Part shown: in pieces, positions 26,193 through 35,476 of the stretch
How positions within the stretch are numbered: the stretch's first letter is position 1
Layout: the number at the start of each line of letters is the position of its first letter
NCBI GenBank assembly: GCA_029960065.1
Contig: JASCOF010000001.1
Location: 1,240,001-1,304,000 of the forward strand
Direction: 5' to 3'
DNA length: 64,000 bases
From: Flavobacteriaceae bacterium PS02336
GTDB taxonomy: Bacteria > Bacteroidota > Bacteroidia > Flavobacteriales > Flavobacteriaceae
The notes under the pieces: generated by a model
What the model was told of the DNA's origin: nothing
The model's input: the letters and a program-made list of their open reading frames with translations, nothing else
Database searches by the model: none
Translations under genes and position numbers: made by a program

Positions 26193-26999
26193 ATGGTATC
26201 TTCTTATAAAACATTTACCCTTACTGAGCAATTAACTAATGAGCAAATTGCCTTTTTTAACGAACATGGTTTCATTCATTTCAAAAAATTTATAAACCCA
26301 GAAACGGTTTCATCCATCATTGATGCTTCTAAACAAGTAGAGCAGAATTGGATTGAAAACGATCTTCAAAAAGTAAACGGAGTTCCAATTAAATACGGAA
26401 AAGATTTAGATGGGTCTGCTATTGTACAACGTTTTGCTTTTATCAATCAGCATCATCAAGCTTTAAGCGGTCTTTTACTTGATCCAAGATTTAATGGTTT
26501 ATTACCATTGGCAGGCGAGGGCGCAAGATTAGGTACAGAAGAAAAAGACGGAATGGTTTTTAATCATTATATCAATGGGCCAGAAAGTAAGTTTACTAAA
26601 ATGGGCTGGCATACAGATGGTTTGAGAGATATTTTTTATGGAGGAAAATTAAACCCAATGCTAAATGTGGGGATCCATTTAAGTACTTTAAAACCTGAAA
26701 ACGGCGGACTTAAAATCATTCCGGGTACTCACAAGCAAAGTATTTATCAAATGCTTTTCCGTAAAAAATACTTTTTAGATAACAAACCTGATCCACAGGA
26801 AGTTTCGATCAATCCAGAAGCTGGAGATTTAACCATTCACGATGGCCGTTTGTGGCATAGAGTGGCAGAATCATCTATTCGTGGCGAAGAAAGCAGAAGA
26901 AGGGTTATCTATATTCCGATTATAGCAGGAAAATATGCTCCTAAAAATGAGAACAGCCCAACGGTTTTCTATCAACGTTTTGCTGGTATTGTTAAATAA
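26193..26999 (+). CDS. Phytanoyl-CoA dioxygenase (PhyH)-family Fe(II)/2-oxoglutarate oxygenase
   Basis: Encodes 268 residues. The iron-binding triad is visible as His140 and Asp142 in GWHTDG and His222 in LWHRV. An Arg near 235-237 (SRRRVIY) could bind 2-oxoglutarate. GGLKIIPGTHKQS is the typical strand-turn of the double-stranded beta-helix fold. A cytoplasmic hydroxylase of unknown substrate. As first gene after a Cys-codon leader it may act on a sulfur-containing compound or lipid head group, which is inference. Family assignment is firm. Confidence 0.88.
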   Translation: MVSSYKTFTLTEQLTNEQIAFFNEHGFIHFKKFINPETVSSIIDASKQVEQNWIENDLQKVNGVPIKYGKDLDGSAIVQRFAFINQHHQALSGLLLDPRFNGLLPLAGEGARLGTEEKDGMVFNHYINGPESKFTKMGWHTDGLRDIFYGGKLNPMLNVGIHLSTLKPENGGLKIIPGTHKQSIYQMLFRKKYFLDNKPDPQEVSINPEAGDLTIHDGRLWHRVAESSIRGEESRRRVIYIPIIAGKYAPKNENSPTVFYQRFAGIVK

Positions 27000-27001
27000 G
27001 T

Positions 27002-27151
27002 ATGCTGTTTATTATTGCATTTAGTTATCTGGTTAGATCAGGTAAGCTAAAAAGTACCACAGATTTTCTGAAAAATAGTCAAAGAAAGGTAAAATTAAAA
27101 ATTGCAAAACTAGAATTGGCTATAGTATCAGGCTTACAAATATTGAGCTAA
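27002..27151 (+). CDS. Possible 49-aa small protein between PhyH and CDP-alcohol genes
   Basis: An ATG two bases after the dioxygenase stop opens a 49-codon frame that ends at TAA two bases before the ATG of the next gene. It fills the gap exactly. It reads MLFIIAFSYLVRSGKLKSTT and then a basic Lys-rich middle with a hydrophobic LAIVSGLQILS end. No family recognised. The tight fit suggests a translated, coupled small gene. It could also be a chance frame or the remnant of a decayed gene. Confidence 0.4.
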   Translation: MLFIIAFSYLVRSGKLKSTTDFLKNSQRKVKLKIAKLELAIVSGLQILS

Positions 27152-27153
27152 TA

Positions 27154-27840
27154 ATGGGAAAAGAAACACAGCTTGAAGATTATAATGCAATTGCACAAAG
27201 AACATTTTCCGACCGTAAGCGAACTAATATTTTAAAAAGAGCAGAACAGTTAACGATTGTTTTTTTGCTTCCAAAGGTTCCTAAATTCATTTCGCCAAAC
27301 GTACTTACTTTAATTGGCACGCTTGGCGCGGGATTCGTTTTTTTAGCTTTTGTTTTAGGAACTTATTTTACAAATTGGTATTTGCTTTTGGGTATTATTG
27401 GTTTGGGTATAAATTGGTTAGGCGATTCTTTGGATGGAAGATTGGCTTATTACAGAAATATTCCGCGTCGCTGGTACGGTTTTGCACTCGATATTATTGC
27501 CGACTGGATTGGTATTGTACTTATAAGTTTTGGCTATTATATTTATGCCAAAAATGGCACACAATTAATAGCCTTTGCTTTTGTGGCATTGTACGGCTGG
27601 TCTATCATAATCAGTCAGTTGCGCTATAAAATTACAAATGAATATAGTATTGATTCAGGCTTTGTTGGTCCAACAGAACTTCGATTTATTATTGCTTTAA
27701 TTTTAATAATAGAGGTTTTATTTCAAGGTTCAATTACGTATTTGGCTGGCTTAATCACTATTGTTTTATTTATAATCAATACCATAGACAGCTTTAAACT
27801 TTTGAAGCTTGGTGATTTGAAAGATAAAAACCAAGACTGA
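27154..27840 (+). CDS. CDP-alcohol phosphatidyltransferase-family membrane enzyme
   Basis: Encodes 228 residues with about six membrane segments. The active-site motif is at residues 91-117: D91, D94-G95, A98, G109, D113 and D117. This matches the D-x2-D-G...A...G-x3-D-x3-D pattern that binds metal and the CDP moiety. The usual A-R pair is A-Y here with the Arg two residues later, and spacing to the Gly is one residue longer. It would transfer a phosphatidyl or phosphoalcohol group at the inner membrane; the acceptor is unknown. Followed one base later by the GtrA-like gene. Confidence 0.87.
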   Translation: MGKETQLEDYNAIAQRTFSDRKRTNILKRAEQLTIVFLLPKVPKFISPNVLTLIGTLGAGFVFLAFVLGTYFTNWYLLLGIIGLGINWLGDSLDGRLAYYRNIPRRWYGFALDIIADWIGIVLISFGYYIYAKNGTQLIAFAFVALYGWSIIISQLRYKITNEYSIDSGFVGPTELRFIIALILIIEVLFQGSITYLAGLITIVLFIINTIDSFKLLKLGDLKDKNQD

Positions 27841-27841
27841 C

Positions 27842-28279
27842 ATGTTCAAGAAAAAGTCCATTTGCACTTTCCTGCAAGCACAAGTTGCGGCATTTGTAGG
27901 CGGCATTACCGATTATGGTTTAATGATTTTGTTGACAGAAATATTTAAGTTGCATTTTACCTTTTCTATTTTAATCTCTGGAACCGTTGGCGCCATTATC
28001 AATTTCAGTATCAATAGATTTTGGGTATTTAAAAGTCAATCTGGATATAGCAGCCGCATCAATAGTCAGCTTTTTAAGTTTGCGCTGGTTGTATTAGGAA
28101 GTATTTCCTTAAAATCTTTTGGTACACTTTTCTTTCAGAAAGTATTTCAAATCGATTACAGAATAGGAAGATTAATAACAGACAGTTTTGTTTCTTACGG
28201 ATTTAATTATCCTCTCATTAAATATTGGGTTTTTAAGGTAAACGAAAAACAGAAAGCAATCGAATCAAATCATTTATGA
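27842..28279 (+). CDS. GtrA-family membrane protein
   Basis: Encodes 145 residues with four predicted membrane helices. GtrA signatures: FVGGITDYGLMILLTEIF, SGTVGAIINFSINRFWVF, and C-terminal FNYPLIKYWVFK. GtrA-like proteins are thought to move polyprenyl-linked sugars or related lipids across the inner membrane. Starts one base after the CDP-alcohol gene and overlaps the next gene by four bases (ATGA), so this is a tight lipid/glycan-related operon. Confidence 0.9.
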   Translation: MFKKKSICTFLQAQVAAFVGGITDYGLMILLTEIFKLHFTFSILISGTVGAIINFSINRFWVFKSQSGYSSRINSQLFKFALVVLGSISLKSFGTLFFQKVFQIDYRIGRLITDSFVSYGFNYPLIKYWVFKVNEKQKAIESNHL

Positions 28280-28854
28280 ATAAATTATCATTTAAATATT
28301 TTAAAAAATCACTAATCGTTATAACGATCTTAGTAAATATGTTTTCTGAAAATCTATTGGCACAATCTAAAAATCCATCGCCTTTGCATTTTCCAACGCC
28401 TAAAAATGTAGAAGATATGTTGTTTTACATTCAGCGGGACCCCAATATAAACACTGCTATTTATGCCATAAACTATCAGGAAAATGGAAAAATAGATAAA
28501 AGTAATCCTATAAAAGCATATTGGATTCGATATGCTGAGAAAGGTGAAAAAAAAGATTTTAGTTACATGCAGCGCAAATTTGCATACGGACTAGAAAGTA
28601 AAACGGTAAATAATGAGGAGTTTGAGCTTCAATTTGTATCCTATAAAAAGTTGCCCTTAACATTGAAAAAGCTAGAGTCAGATCAAAAATATCATGTTTT
28701 TGTAAGTGTGAATCAAAAGAGAATACAAGTAGAAAAAATATTTGTACGCATTGAAGGAGGTTCTTTTTGGCTGCCAAATGTAAAGTATGCTGAAGTGACT
28801 GGAATTGATGCTTCCTCAAATAAAACAATTACGGAAAGGATGTTGTTGAAGTGA
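28276..28854 (+). CDS. DUF4833 secreted protein
   Basis: Encodes 192 residues with a signal peptide (about 1-29, ending LLAQS). The body has FYIQRDPNINTAIYAINYQE, KAYWIRYAEKGEK and LKYAEVTGID-type features of DUF4833, a Bacteroidota/Proteobacteria periplasmic domain of unknown role. Its ATG overlaps the TGA of the GtrA gene. It closes the operon, followed by a strong terminator at 28883. Confidence 0.85.
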   Translation: MNKLSFKYFKKSLIVITILVNMFSENLLAQSKNPSPLHFPTPKNVEDMLFYIQRDPNINTAIYAINYQENGKIDKSNPIKAYWIRYAEKGEKKDFSYMQRKFAYGLESKTVNNEEFELQFVSYKKLPLTLKKLESDQKYHVFVSVNQKRIQVEKIFVRIEGGSFWLPNVKYAEVTGIDASSNKTITERMLLK

Positions 28855-28882
28855 GATATTTAGACAACTTTTTATATTGCAA

Positions 28883-28912
28883 AAAATCCCATTTCAAACG
28901 AAATGGGATTTT
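28883..28912. terminator. Strong bidirectional terminator
   Basis: AAAATCCCATTTC, AAAC loop, GAAATGGGATTTT, followed by a T-rich tail. It separates the DUF4833 gene from the converging AraC gene. A near-identical hairpin occurs at 56547-56576. Confidence 0.9.
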
Positions 28913-28936
28913 ATTTTTTAAGTAACGAATCAATTT

Positions 28937-29833
28937 TTAATTCATAATCCTATATTCATTAGGAGTACTGCCAACATGCTGTTTAAAAAAACGTGTAAAA
29001 TGCTGCGGGTATTTAAAACCTAATTCGTAAGCCACTTCATTAATTGTTTTTGAAGAATCGAATATTTTGTTTTTAGCAGTATCAATAATTTTATTTTGAA
29101 TGTATTCCTGAGCAGATTTTCCCGTTTCTTTTTTAATTAAATCACCAAAATAATTTGGAGACAAATTAAGTTCCCCTGCATAATAAGCAACCGATGGAAG
29201 TCCGATGGTATTCGGTTTATCAGAAGAAAAATAACTGTTTAATAGTTCTTCAAATTTTTCAACAATTCCTTTATTGGTAGTATCTCTGGTAATAAACTGG
29301 CGGTCGTAAAACCTTTCGCAGTAATTCAGAAACAACTCAATATTAGAAGCAATAAGCTTTTTACTGTGCTTATCTATAGATTGTTTTAACTCAATTTCAA
29401 TTTTATTAAAGCAGTCAAAAACAAGTTGTTTTTCCTTTTCAGATAAATGCAGAGCTTCGCTGGTATTGTAACCAAAAAAACTATATTCAGTAATACTTTT
29501 AGCAAGTGTTGTACCTCGAATTAAATCTGGATGAAAAACCAATCCGTGTCCTGCAGGCTGGTAATAATCTACTTTATTTTCCACATCAATCGTCTGCCCT
29601 GGAGAAATAAATACTAAAGTTCCTTCCTGATAATCGTAATAATTACGACCGTATTTCAAATCTCCGCATTTTACCTGTTTCAGGAATATACAATATAGTT
29701 CAAAATTCATTTTCGAACCAGTTCTTTCTTTTGCTTTAGAAAAATCAACTATACTAACTAACGGATGCAGGGTTTCATGATTATTAAAATCATTGTAGTC
29801 ACTAATTGTTTCAAAGTTAAATACCTGTTCCAT
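28937..29833 (-). CDS. AraC-family transcriptional regulator
   Basis: Encodes 298 residues. The N-terminal two thirds form a cupin-like ligand domain (GTLVFISPGQTIDVENKVDY, GLVFHPDLIRG). The C-terminal 100 residues carry two helix-turn-helix motifs: PSVAYYAGELNLSPNYFGDL and INEVAYELGFKYPQHFTRFF. Divergent from the aldo/keto-reductase operon across about 160 bases and likely its regulator. This AraC-to-oxidoreductase layout is common in Flavobacteria. Confidence 0.93.
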   Translation of the reverse strand: MEQVFNFETISDYNDFNNHETLHPLVSIVDFSKAKERTGSKMNFELYCIFLKQVKCGDLKYGRNYYDYQEGTLVFISPGQTIDVENKVDYYQPAGHGLVFHPDLIRGTTLAKSITEYSFFGYNTSEALHLSEKEKQLVFDCFNKIEIELKQSIDKHSKKLIASNIELFLNYCERFYDRQFITRDTTNKGIVEKFEELLNSYFSSDKPNTIGLPSVAYYAGELNLSPNYFGDLIKKETGKSAQEYIQNKIIDTAKNKIFDSSKTINEVAYELGFKYPQHFTRFFKQHVGSTPNEYRIMN

Positions 29834-29863
29834 GTTTTTTCATTGTTTATTACACAAATTTAA

Positions 29864-30847
<984 letters not shown>

Positions 30848-30886
30848 TGATTCTAAAAAATACACGAATTAAAAACTAACAGTAAT

Positions 30887-31330
30887 ATGAAAAAATCACT
30901 TTTTGGACTGATTATATTTATTCTAATGGCAAACATTTCTTTTGCACAAAACACGGCTGGTGAACAAGAAGTAATACAACTTTCAAAGCAAAAATGGCAG
31001 TGGATGGCCGATAAGAATGTCGATAAACTCACGCCTTTGTTTGATGATAAATCTGTTTTTGTTCATATGGGAGGAAGTTGGGGTAAAACTCCGGAAATCA
31101 ATGTGATTAAAAGTGGAGGAATTCATTATAAGAAAGCGGAAGTTCATGAGGTTTCGGTAAATATTATAGGTGATACAGCAATACTTTTGAGTAAAATTAC
31201 ATTATTGGCAGTAGTAGGAGGAAATGAAGTTACTAATCCATTTATTGTGACAGAGGTTTATATAAAAGAAAGTAATGCCTGGAAATTAGGATCATTGTCT
31301 TTTACTAAGCTAATGACACCTGAAAAATAA
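30887..31330 (+). CDS. Secreted NTF2-like/DUF4440-type protein
   Basis: Encodes 147 residues with a signal peptide (MKKSLFGLIIFILMANISFA-QN). The body (VIQLSKQKWQWMADKNVDKL, VFVHMGGSWGKTPEINVIKS, VNIIGDTAILLSKITLLAVV) matches the NTF2-like fold of ketosteroid-isomerase-related proteins. Periplasmic, substrate unknown. Cotranscribed with the aldo/keto reductase and the hydrolase that follows. Confidence 0.85.
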   Translation: MKKSLFGLIIFILMANISFAQNTAGEQEVIQLSKQKWQWMADKNVDKLTPLFDDKSVFVHMGGSWGKTPEINVIKSGGIHYKKAEVHEVSVNIIGDTAILLSKITLLAVVGGNEVTNPFIVTEVYIKESNAWKLGSLSFTKLMTPEK

Positions 31331-31359
31331 ATTTGAAAATTTGGAAAAAGAAAAATAAT

Positions 31360-32439
31360 ATGAAAAACATAATCAGTGCAAAATGGAGTATTTTCTGTTT
31401 GTTACTTGTAGTAAACTCGCTCACAGCGCAAAAGAAAGCCACACAAAAACCATTAATTATTGAAGAGCAGGGAAGTTTTGCAGTAGGAGGAACCATAATT
31501 GAGAATCTTGGTACATTTGATCCTTATAATAGTACTCCCGCAGGACAGACATTTAGAGGTGATCACGCTTATGTTTTTTATCAAATACCTGCCGAAGCCC
31601 GCAAGTATCCTTTGGTGATGTGGCACGGCATAGGACAGTTCTCTAAAACATGGGAAACTACACCAGATGGACGTGAAGGATTTCAGAATATTTTTCTTCG
31701 CAGAAAATTTCCTGTTTATTTAATAGATCAGCCCAGAAGAGGAAATGCAAGACGAAGTACTTCAGAAGCTTCGATAAAACCAGTCCCTGATGAACAGCAA
31801 TGGTTTGGTGTTTTCCGTGTTGGGATTTGGCCCAATTATTTTGATGGTGTTCAATTTTCCCGTGATCCGGAAACACTTAATCAATATTTCCGCTCCATGA
31901 CACCGAATCTGGGAACAATTGATATAAAGGTTACTACAGATGCAGCTTCTGCACTTTTCACTAAAATTGGTCCTGCCATTCTGATCACGCATTCTCACTC
32001 TGGAGGAATGGGCTGGATTACGGCTGTTAAAAATGAAAATGTAAAAGCCATTGTGTCTTATGAGCCGGGAAGTGGATTCTTATTCCCTGAGGGTGAAGTT
32101 CCTTCGTCAATTGCAAGTTCAGCAGGTACTCTGGAAGCAACAGCTGTTCCACTGCAAGACTTTATGAAACTGACCAAAATTCCGATAGTAATTTATTATG
32201 GAGATAACATTCCAGACAAACCATCAAAAAATTCAGGTGCTGACGGATGGAGAGCGCGCTTAGAAATGGCAAGATTATGGCGTGATGCTGTAAATAAAAA
32301 AGGTGGTGATGTAACAGTGGTTCATCTTCCCGAAATCGGAATTAAAGGCAATACACACTTTCCTTTTTCTGATTTAAATAATATTCAGGTTGCTGATTTG
32401 ATGGCTCAATGGCTGAAAGAAAAAAGATTGGATAAATAA
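31360..32439 (+). CDS. Secreted alpha/beta-hydrolase (esterase)
   Basis: Encodes 359 residues from MKNIISAKWSIFCLLLVVNS; the alternative TTG start at 31333 places nine charged residues ahead of the signal peptide. Features: VMWHGIGQFSKTWETTPDGR (oxyanion loop), AILITHSHSGGMGW (nucleophile elbow H-S-H-S-G-G) and a late GNTHFPFSDLNN carrying the likely catalytic His. A periplasmic esterase or lactonase of unknown substrate. Part of the AraC-linked gene run. Confidence 0.85.
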   Translation: MKNIISAKWSIFCLLLVVNSLTAQKKATQKPLIIEEQGSFAVGGTIIENLGTFDPYNSTPAGQTFRGDHAYVFYQIPAEARKYPLVMWHGIGQFSKTWETTPDGREGFQNIFLRRKFPVYLIDQPRRGNARRSTSEASIKPVPDEQQWFGVFRVGIWPNYFDGVQFSRDPETLNQYFRSMTPNLGTIDIKVTTDAASALFTKIGPAILITHSHSGGMGWITAVKNENVKAIVSYEPGSGFLFPEGEVPSSIASSAGTLEATAVPLQDFMKLTKIPIVIYYGDNIPDKPSKNSGADGWRARLEMARLWRDAVNKKGGDVTVVHLPEIGIKGNTHFPFSDLNNIQVADLMAQWLKEKRLDK

Positions 32440-32455
32440 TTTTGCTAAACTTAAT

Positions 32456-33088
32456 ATGATGAAGAAATCAACAATCTTCCTGTTTGTAATAACTGTATTG
32501 ATCTGCTTATTTTCAAGTTGTAGTAAAGCACAGGAATCAGCTCAAAATAAAATACAATTGTCAAAAGATAAAAATATATTGATTGTGCATTTGTCGCGTA
32601 CTAAAAACACCAAGGTTGTAGGTGAAATTATTCATAAAAATGTGGGCGGTGCATTAGTGGAACTTGAATTGCAAAAACCTTATCCAAAAGATTACAAAGC
32701 AATTGTGAGCCAGGTTTCCAAAGAAAATGAAACAGGTTTTCTGCCTCCACTAAAAACCAAAATAGCAAATATTGAAAAATTTGATATTGTATTTGTGGGG
32801 TTTCCAACTTGGGGAATGCAGTTGCCGCCTCCAATGAAAAGCTTTTTAAAAGAATATGATTTGGAAGGAAAAACAGTTATTCCATTCAATACCAATGCTG
32901 GTTATGGAATTGGAAGCAGTTTTCAAACTGTCAAAGAGTTATGTCCAAAAAGCACTGTTTTGGATGGTTTCTCAGTGAAAGGAGGTATTGAAAGAGATGG
33001 AATTTTATTTGTAATGGAAGGCAAAAAAGAAAAACAAGTTCAGGTTGAAATCCAAAATTGGCTGAAGAAAATAAAAATGATTAATTAA
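32456..33088 (+). CDS. Flavodoxin-family lipoprotein
   Basis: Encodes 210 residues with a lipobox (FLFVITVLICLFSSCSKAQ), so it is probably anchored at the periplasmic membrane face. The flavodoxin fold is seen in NILIVHLSRTKNTKVVGEII, FDIVFVGFPTWGMQLPPPMK and PFNTNAGYGIGSSFQTVKEL, where phosphate-loop and isoalloxazine contacts lie. Exported flavodoxin-like proteins are common next to aldo/keto reductases in this phylum. It presumably binds FMN and takes part in redox chemistry. Start may be the second Met. Confidence 0.87.
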   Translation: MMKKSTIFLFVITVLICLFSSCSKAQESAQNKIQLSKDKNILIVHLSRTKNTKVVGEIIHKNVGGALVELELQKPYPKDYKAIVSQVSKENETGFLPPLKTKIANIEKFDIVFVGFPTWGMQLPPPMKSFLKEYDLEGKTVIPFNTNAGYGIGSSFQTVKELCPKSTVLDGFSVKGGIERDGILFVMEGKKEKQVQVEIQNWLKKIKMIN

Positions 33089-33095
33089 TTATTCA

Positions 33096-33830
33096 ATGAA
33101 AATGAAAGCACTTTTAAAAACAATATTATTTACAATCGCAATATTTACTTTAACAACAATGAAAGCTCAAACTGATACAATTAAAAGTTTAAATAATAAA
33201 CAAAAAGCGATTGTTAGAATTGCTGCTGTGACTGCAAAAGGTGATTTAATAAAACTTAAAGAAGAACTAAATTCAGGATTAGATGCTGGTTTAACAATCA
33301 ATCAAATTAAGGAAAGTACGGTTCATCTTTATGCCTATTGTGGATTCCCGCGCAGTATTCGTGGATTACAGACTTTTATGACTGTGCTGGAAGAGCGAAA
33401 AACCAAAGGTATTACTGATGTTGTTGGTGTTGAAGCATCTCCAATAAAAGTAGAAAACAGTAAATATGAAAGAGGCAAAGCAATCTTGGAAAAACTAACT
33501 AGAGCTAAACAAGATGGCCCAAAAACAGGTTATTCAGCATTTGCACCTGAAATAGATACGTTTCTTAAAGAACATCTCTTTGCAGATATTTTTGAGAGAG
33601 ATGTTTTAACTTATGCGGAAAGAGAATTGGTAACCATTTCTGTAATAGCCAGTATTGGAGATGCAGAACCTATGTTACAGTCACATTTAAATATATGCTT
33701 AAATGTTGGTCTTACTCCAATTCAGTTAAAAGATTTTATAAATGTAATTAAAGCAATAATTGGTAATAAACAAGCAAAATTAGCACAAAAAGTATTAGAA
33801 GAAGTTCTAAATACTAAAGGCAAAATTTAA
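33096..33830 (+). CDS. Secreted carboxymuconolactone-decarboxylase-like protein (two repeats)
   Basis: Encodes 244 residues with a signal peptide (about 1-24, ending TMKAQ). Two CMD-like repeats are visible: KAIVRIAAVTAKGDLIKLKE with VHLYAYCGFPRSIRGLQTFM, then LTYAERELVTISVIASIGDA with SHLNICLNVGLTPIQLKDFI. Only single Cys residues remain, so the AhpD-type CxxC redox pair is absent. Perhaps a decarboxylase or peroxide-related protein; substrate unknown. Within the same operon. Confidence 0.85.
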   Translation: MKMKALLKTILFTIAIFTLTTMKAQTDTIKSLNNKQKAIVRIAAVTAKGDLIKLKEELNSGLDAGLTINQIKESTVHLYAYCGFPRSIRGLQTFMTVLEERKTKGITDVVGVEASPIKVENSKYERGKAILEKLTRAKQDGPKTGYSAFAPEIDTFLKEHLFADIFERDVLTYAERELVTISVIASIGDAEPMLQSHLNICLNVGLTPIQLKDFINVIKAIIGNKQAKLAQKVLEEVLNTKGKI

Positions 33831-33839
33831 GAAATAGAA

Positions 33840-34889
33840 ATGAAAAATATAATTGTGATACTAGCATTAATAATGATAAACTTGACAAATGCACAAGATG
33901 TTCAAAAGAGGTATGAGCAAAATCCATTTACTTTGGTATATGATGACGCTATCACCAAAAATGAAAAAGGAAAAGTAAACATTCATCCTGTTTCTTATAA
34001 ACTTAATGGGATTGATATTGCTGCTAACGTATATACACCAGCCGACTACGATGTTTCAAAAAAATATCCAGCAGTTGTTGTTGCTCACCCTAATGGAGGT
34101 ATAAAAGAACAAACAGCCGGACTTTATGCGCAGCGTTTAGCTGAATCAGGTTACATCACCATTACTGCTGACGCAACCTATCAGGGCGCAAGTGGAGGAG
34201 AACCTCGCCATACGGATAAACCTGCTAGCCGTATCGAAGATATTCATGGTATGGCTGATTTTATTACACAATACACGGGAGTTGATGCAAACCGTTTGGG
34301 TGTTTTAGGTATCTGTGGCGGTGGCGAATATACTTTGAAAGCCGTACAATCAGACAAACGCTTTAAAGCAGTTGCAACGCTGAGCATGTTTAATTCTGGG
34401 GAAGTAAGACGCAATGGTTTTCAAAATTCCCAATTGGCAACTATTCAGGAGCGCCTTAAAAAAGCTTCAGAAGCCCGTGCGCAGGAATCTGCAGGTGGGA
34501 AAATGATTTATTCGGGTGTGGCAAGTATTACAGATGAAGAAATTGCTAAAACAACAACCGATTTATACCGTGAAGGATATGAGTACTATTACAGAACTTA
34601 TGCACATCCAAATTCAACTTTTTTATATACAATGAGTAGTTTACTGGATTTAATGACTTGGGATGCAGCTACTAATATGGATTTGATTAATCAGCCTCTT
34701 TTAATGATAGCAGGTAGTAAAGCTGATACAAAGTATATGACTGATGAAGCATTTCCTAAAGCAGTAAATGCAAAGAGTAAAGAGCTATTTGTAATTGACG
34801 GAGCAACTCATATACAAACGTATTGGAAACCAGAATATGTATCACAGGTTGTAACCAAATTAAAAAGATTTTACCAAAGTAATCTTTAA
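33840..34889 (+). CDS. Secreted dienelactone-hydrolase-like alpha/beta-hydrolase
   Basis: Encodes 349 residues with a signal peptide (MKNIIVILALIMINLTNAQ). The oxyanion region is AVVVAHPNGGIKEQTAGLYA, the nucleophile elbow is LGICGGGEYT with Cys in place of Ser as in dienelactone hydrolases, and the late acid/His segment is IAGSKADTKYM...VIDGATHIQTYW. Hydrolase acting on small esters or lactones outside the cytoplasm. Operonic with the cupin and CMD-like genes. Confidence 0.87.
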   Translation: MKNIIVILALIMINLTNAQDVQKRYEQNPFTLVYDDAITKNEKGKVNIHPVSYKLNGIDIAANVYTPADYDVSKKYPAVVVAHPNGGIKEQTAGLYAQRLAESGYITITADATYQGASGGEPRHTDKPASRIEDIHGMADFITQYTGVDANRLGVLGICGGGEYTLKAVQSDKRFKAVATLSMFNSGEVRRNGFQNSQLATIQERLKKASEARAQESAGGKMIYSGVASITDEEIAKTTTDLYREGYEYYYRTYAHPNSTFLYTMSSLLDLMTWDAATNMDLINQPLLMIAGSKADTKYMTDEAFPKAVNAKSKELFVIDGATHIQTYWKPEYVSQVVTKLKRFYQSNL

Positions 34890-34951
34890 AATAACGAATT
34901 GGGCTGTTGTTAACTGTTATCAGAAACATTAGAAATCAAAAAAAAGAATTA

Positions 34952-35452
34952 ATGAAGAAAATAAATTTTAAAAAGAGTTTATATCTACTTGCTATATTTT
35001 GCATAGCTGTTGGATTAATGTCTTGTAATAATAGAAAAGACCAACTCTCAGATCACAAGATTTCAACTCCAAATGAGATTTTTCCAAAAGGAGAAAAAGT
35101 TGCTAATACTAATTTTACAGGAAACGTCTGGCTGAATAATTTGGCTCAAGCTAACAGCATTAATCAGAACGCTGTGGGTAGCGTAACATTTGACCCAGGT
35201 GCAAGAACTAAATGGCATATTCATCCAGCCGGACAGATTATATTGGCTCTTGAAGGAGTTGGGTATTATCAGGAAAAAGGAAGTCCAAAAATTATTGTAA
35301 ATAAAGGAGATGTTATTAAATGTCCCGCTGATATTCCGCATTGGCACGGAGCAAGTAAAGACATGAAATTTGTTCAGGTTGCAATTACAGGAAGAGATAA
35401 AGGAGAAACAATTTGGTTGCAACAAGTTAGTGATATCGATTATAATAAATAA
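34952..35452 (+). CDS. Cupin-domain lipoprotein
   Basis: Encodes 166 residues from MKKINFKKSLYLLAIFCIAV; a TTG-initiated frame at 34907 is longer by 15 residues and lacks support. The lipobox GLMSC marks an exported lipoprotein. The cupin core has metal ligands in WHIHPAGQIILALEGVGYYQ and IKCPADIPHWHGA. Such small cupins are often paired with CMD-like proteins, as here. Function within the pathway unknown. Confidence 0.9.
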   Translation: MKKINFKKSLYLLAIFCIAVGLMSCNNRKDQLSDHKISTPNEIFPKGEKVANTNFTGNVWLNNLAQANSINQNAVGSVTFDPGARTKWHIHPAGQIILALEGVGYYQEKGSPKIIVNKGDVIKCPADIPHWHGASKDMKFVQVAITGRDKGETIWLQQVSDIDYNK

Positions 35453-35476
35453 AAGATAAAAGATATAGTTATATAA

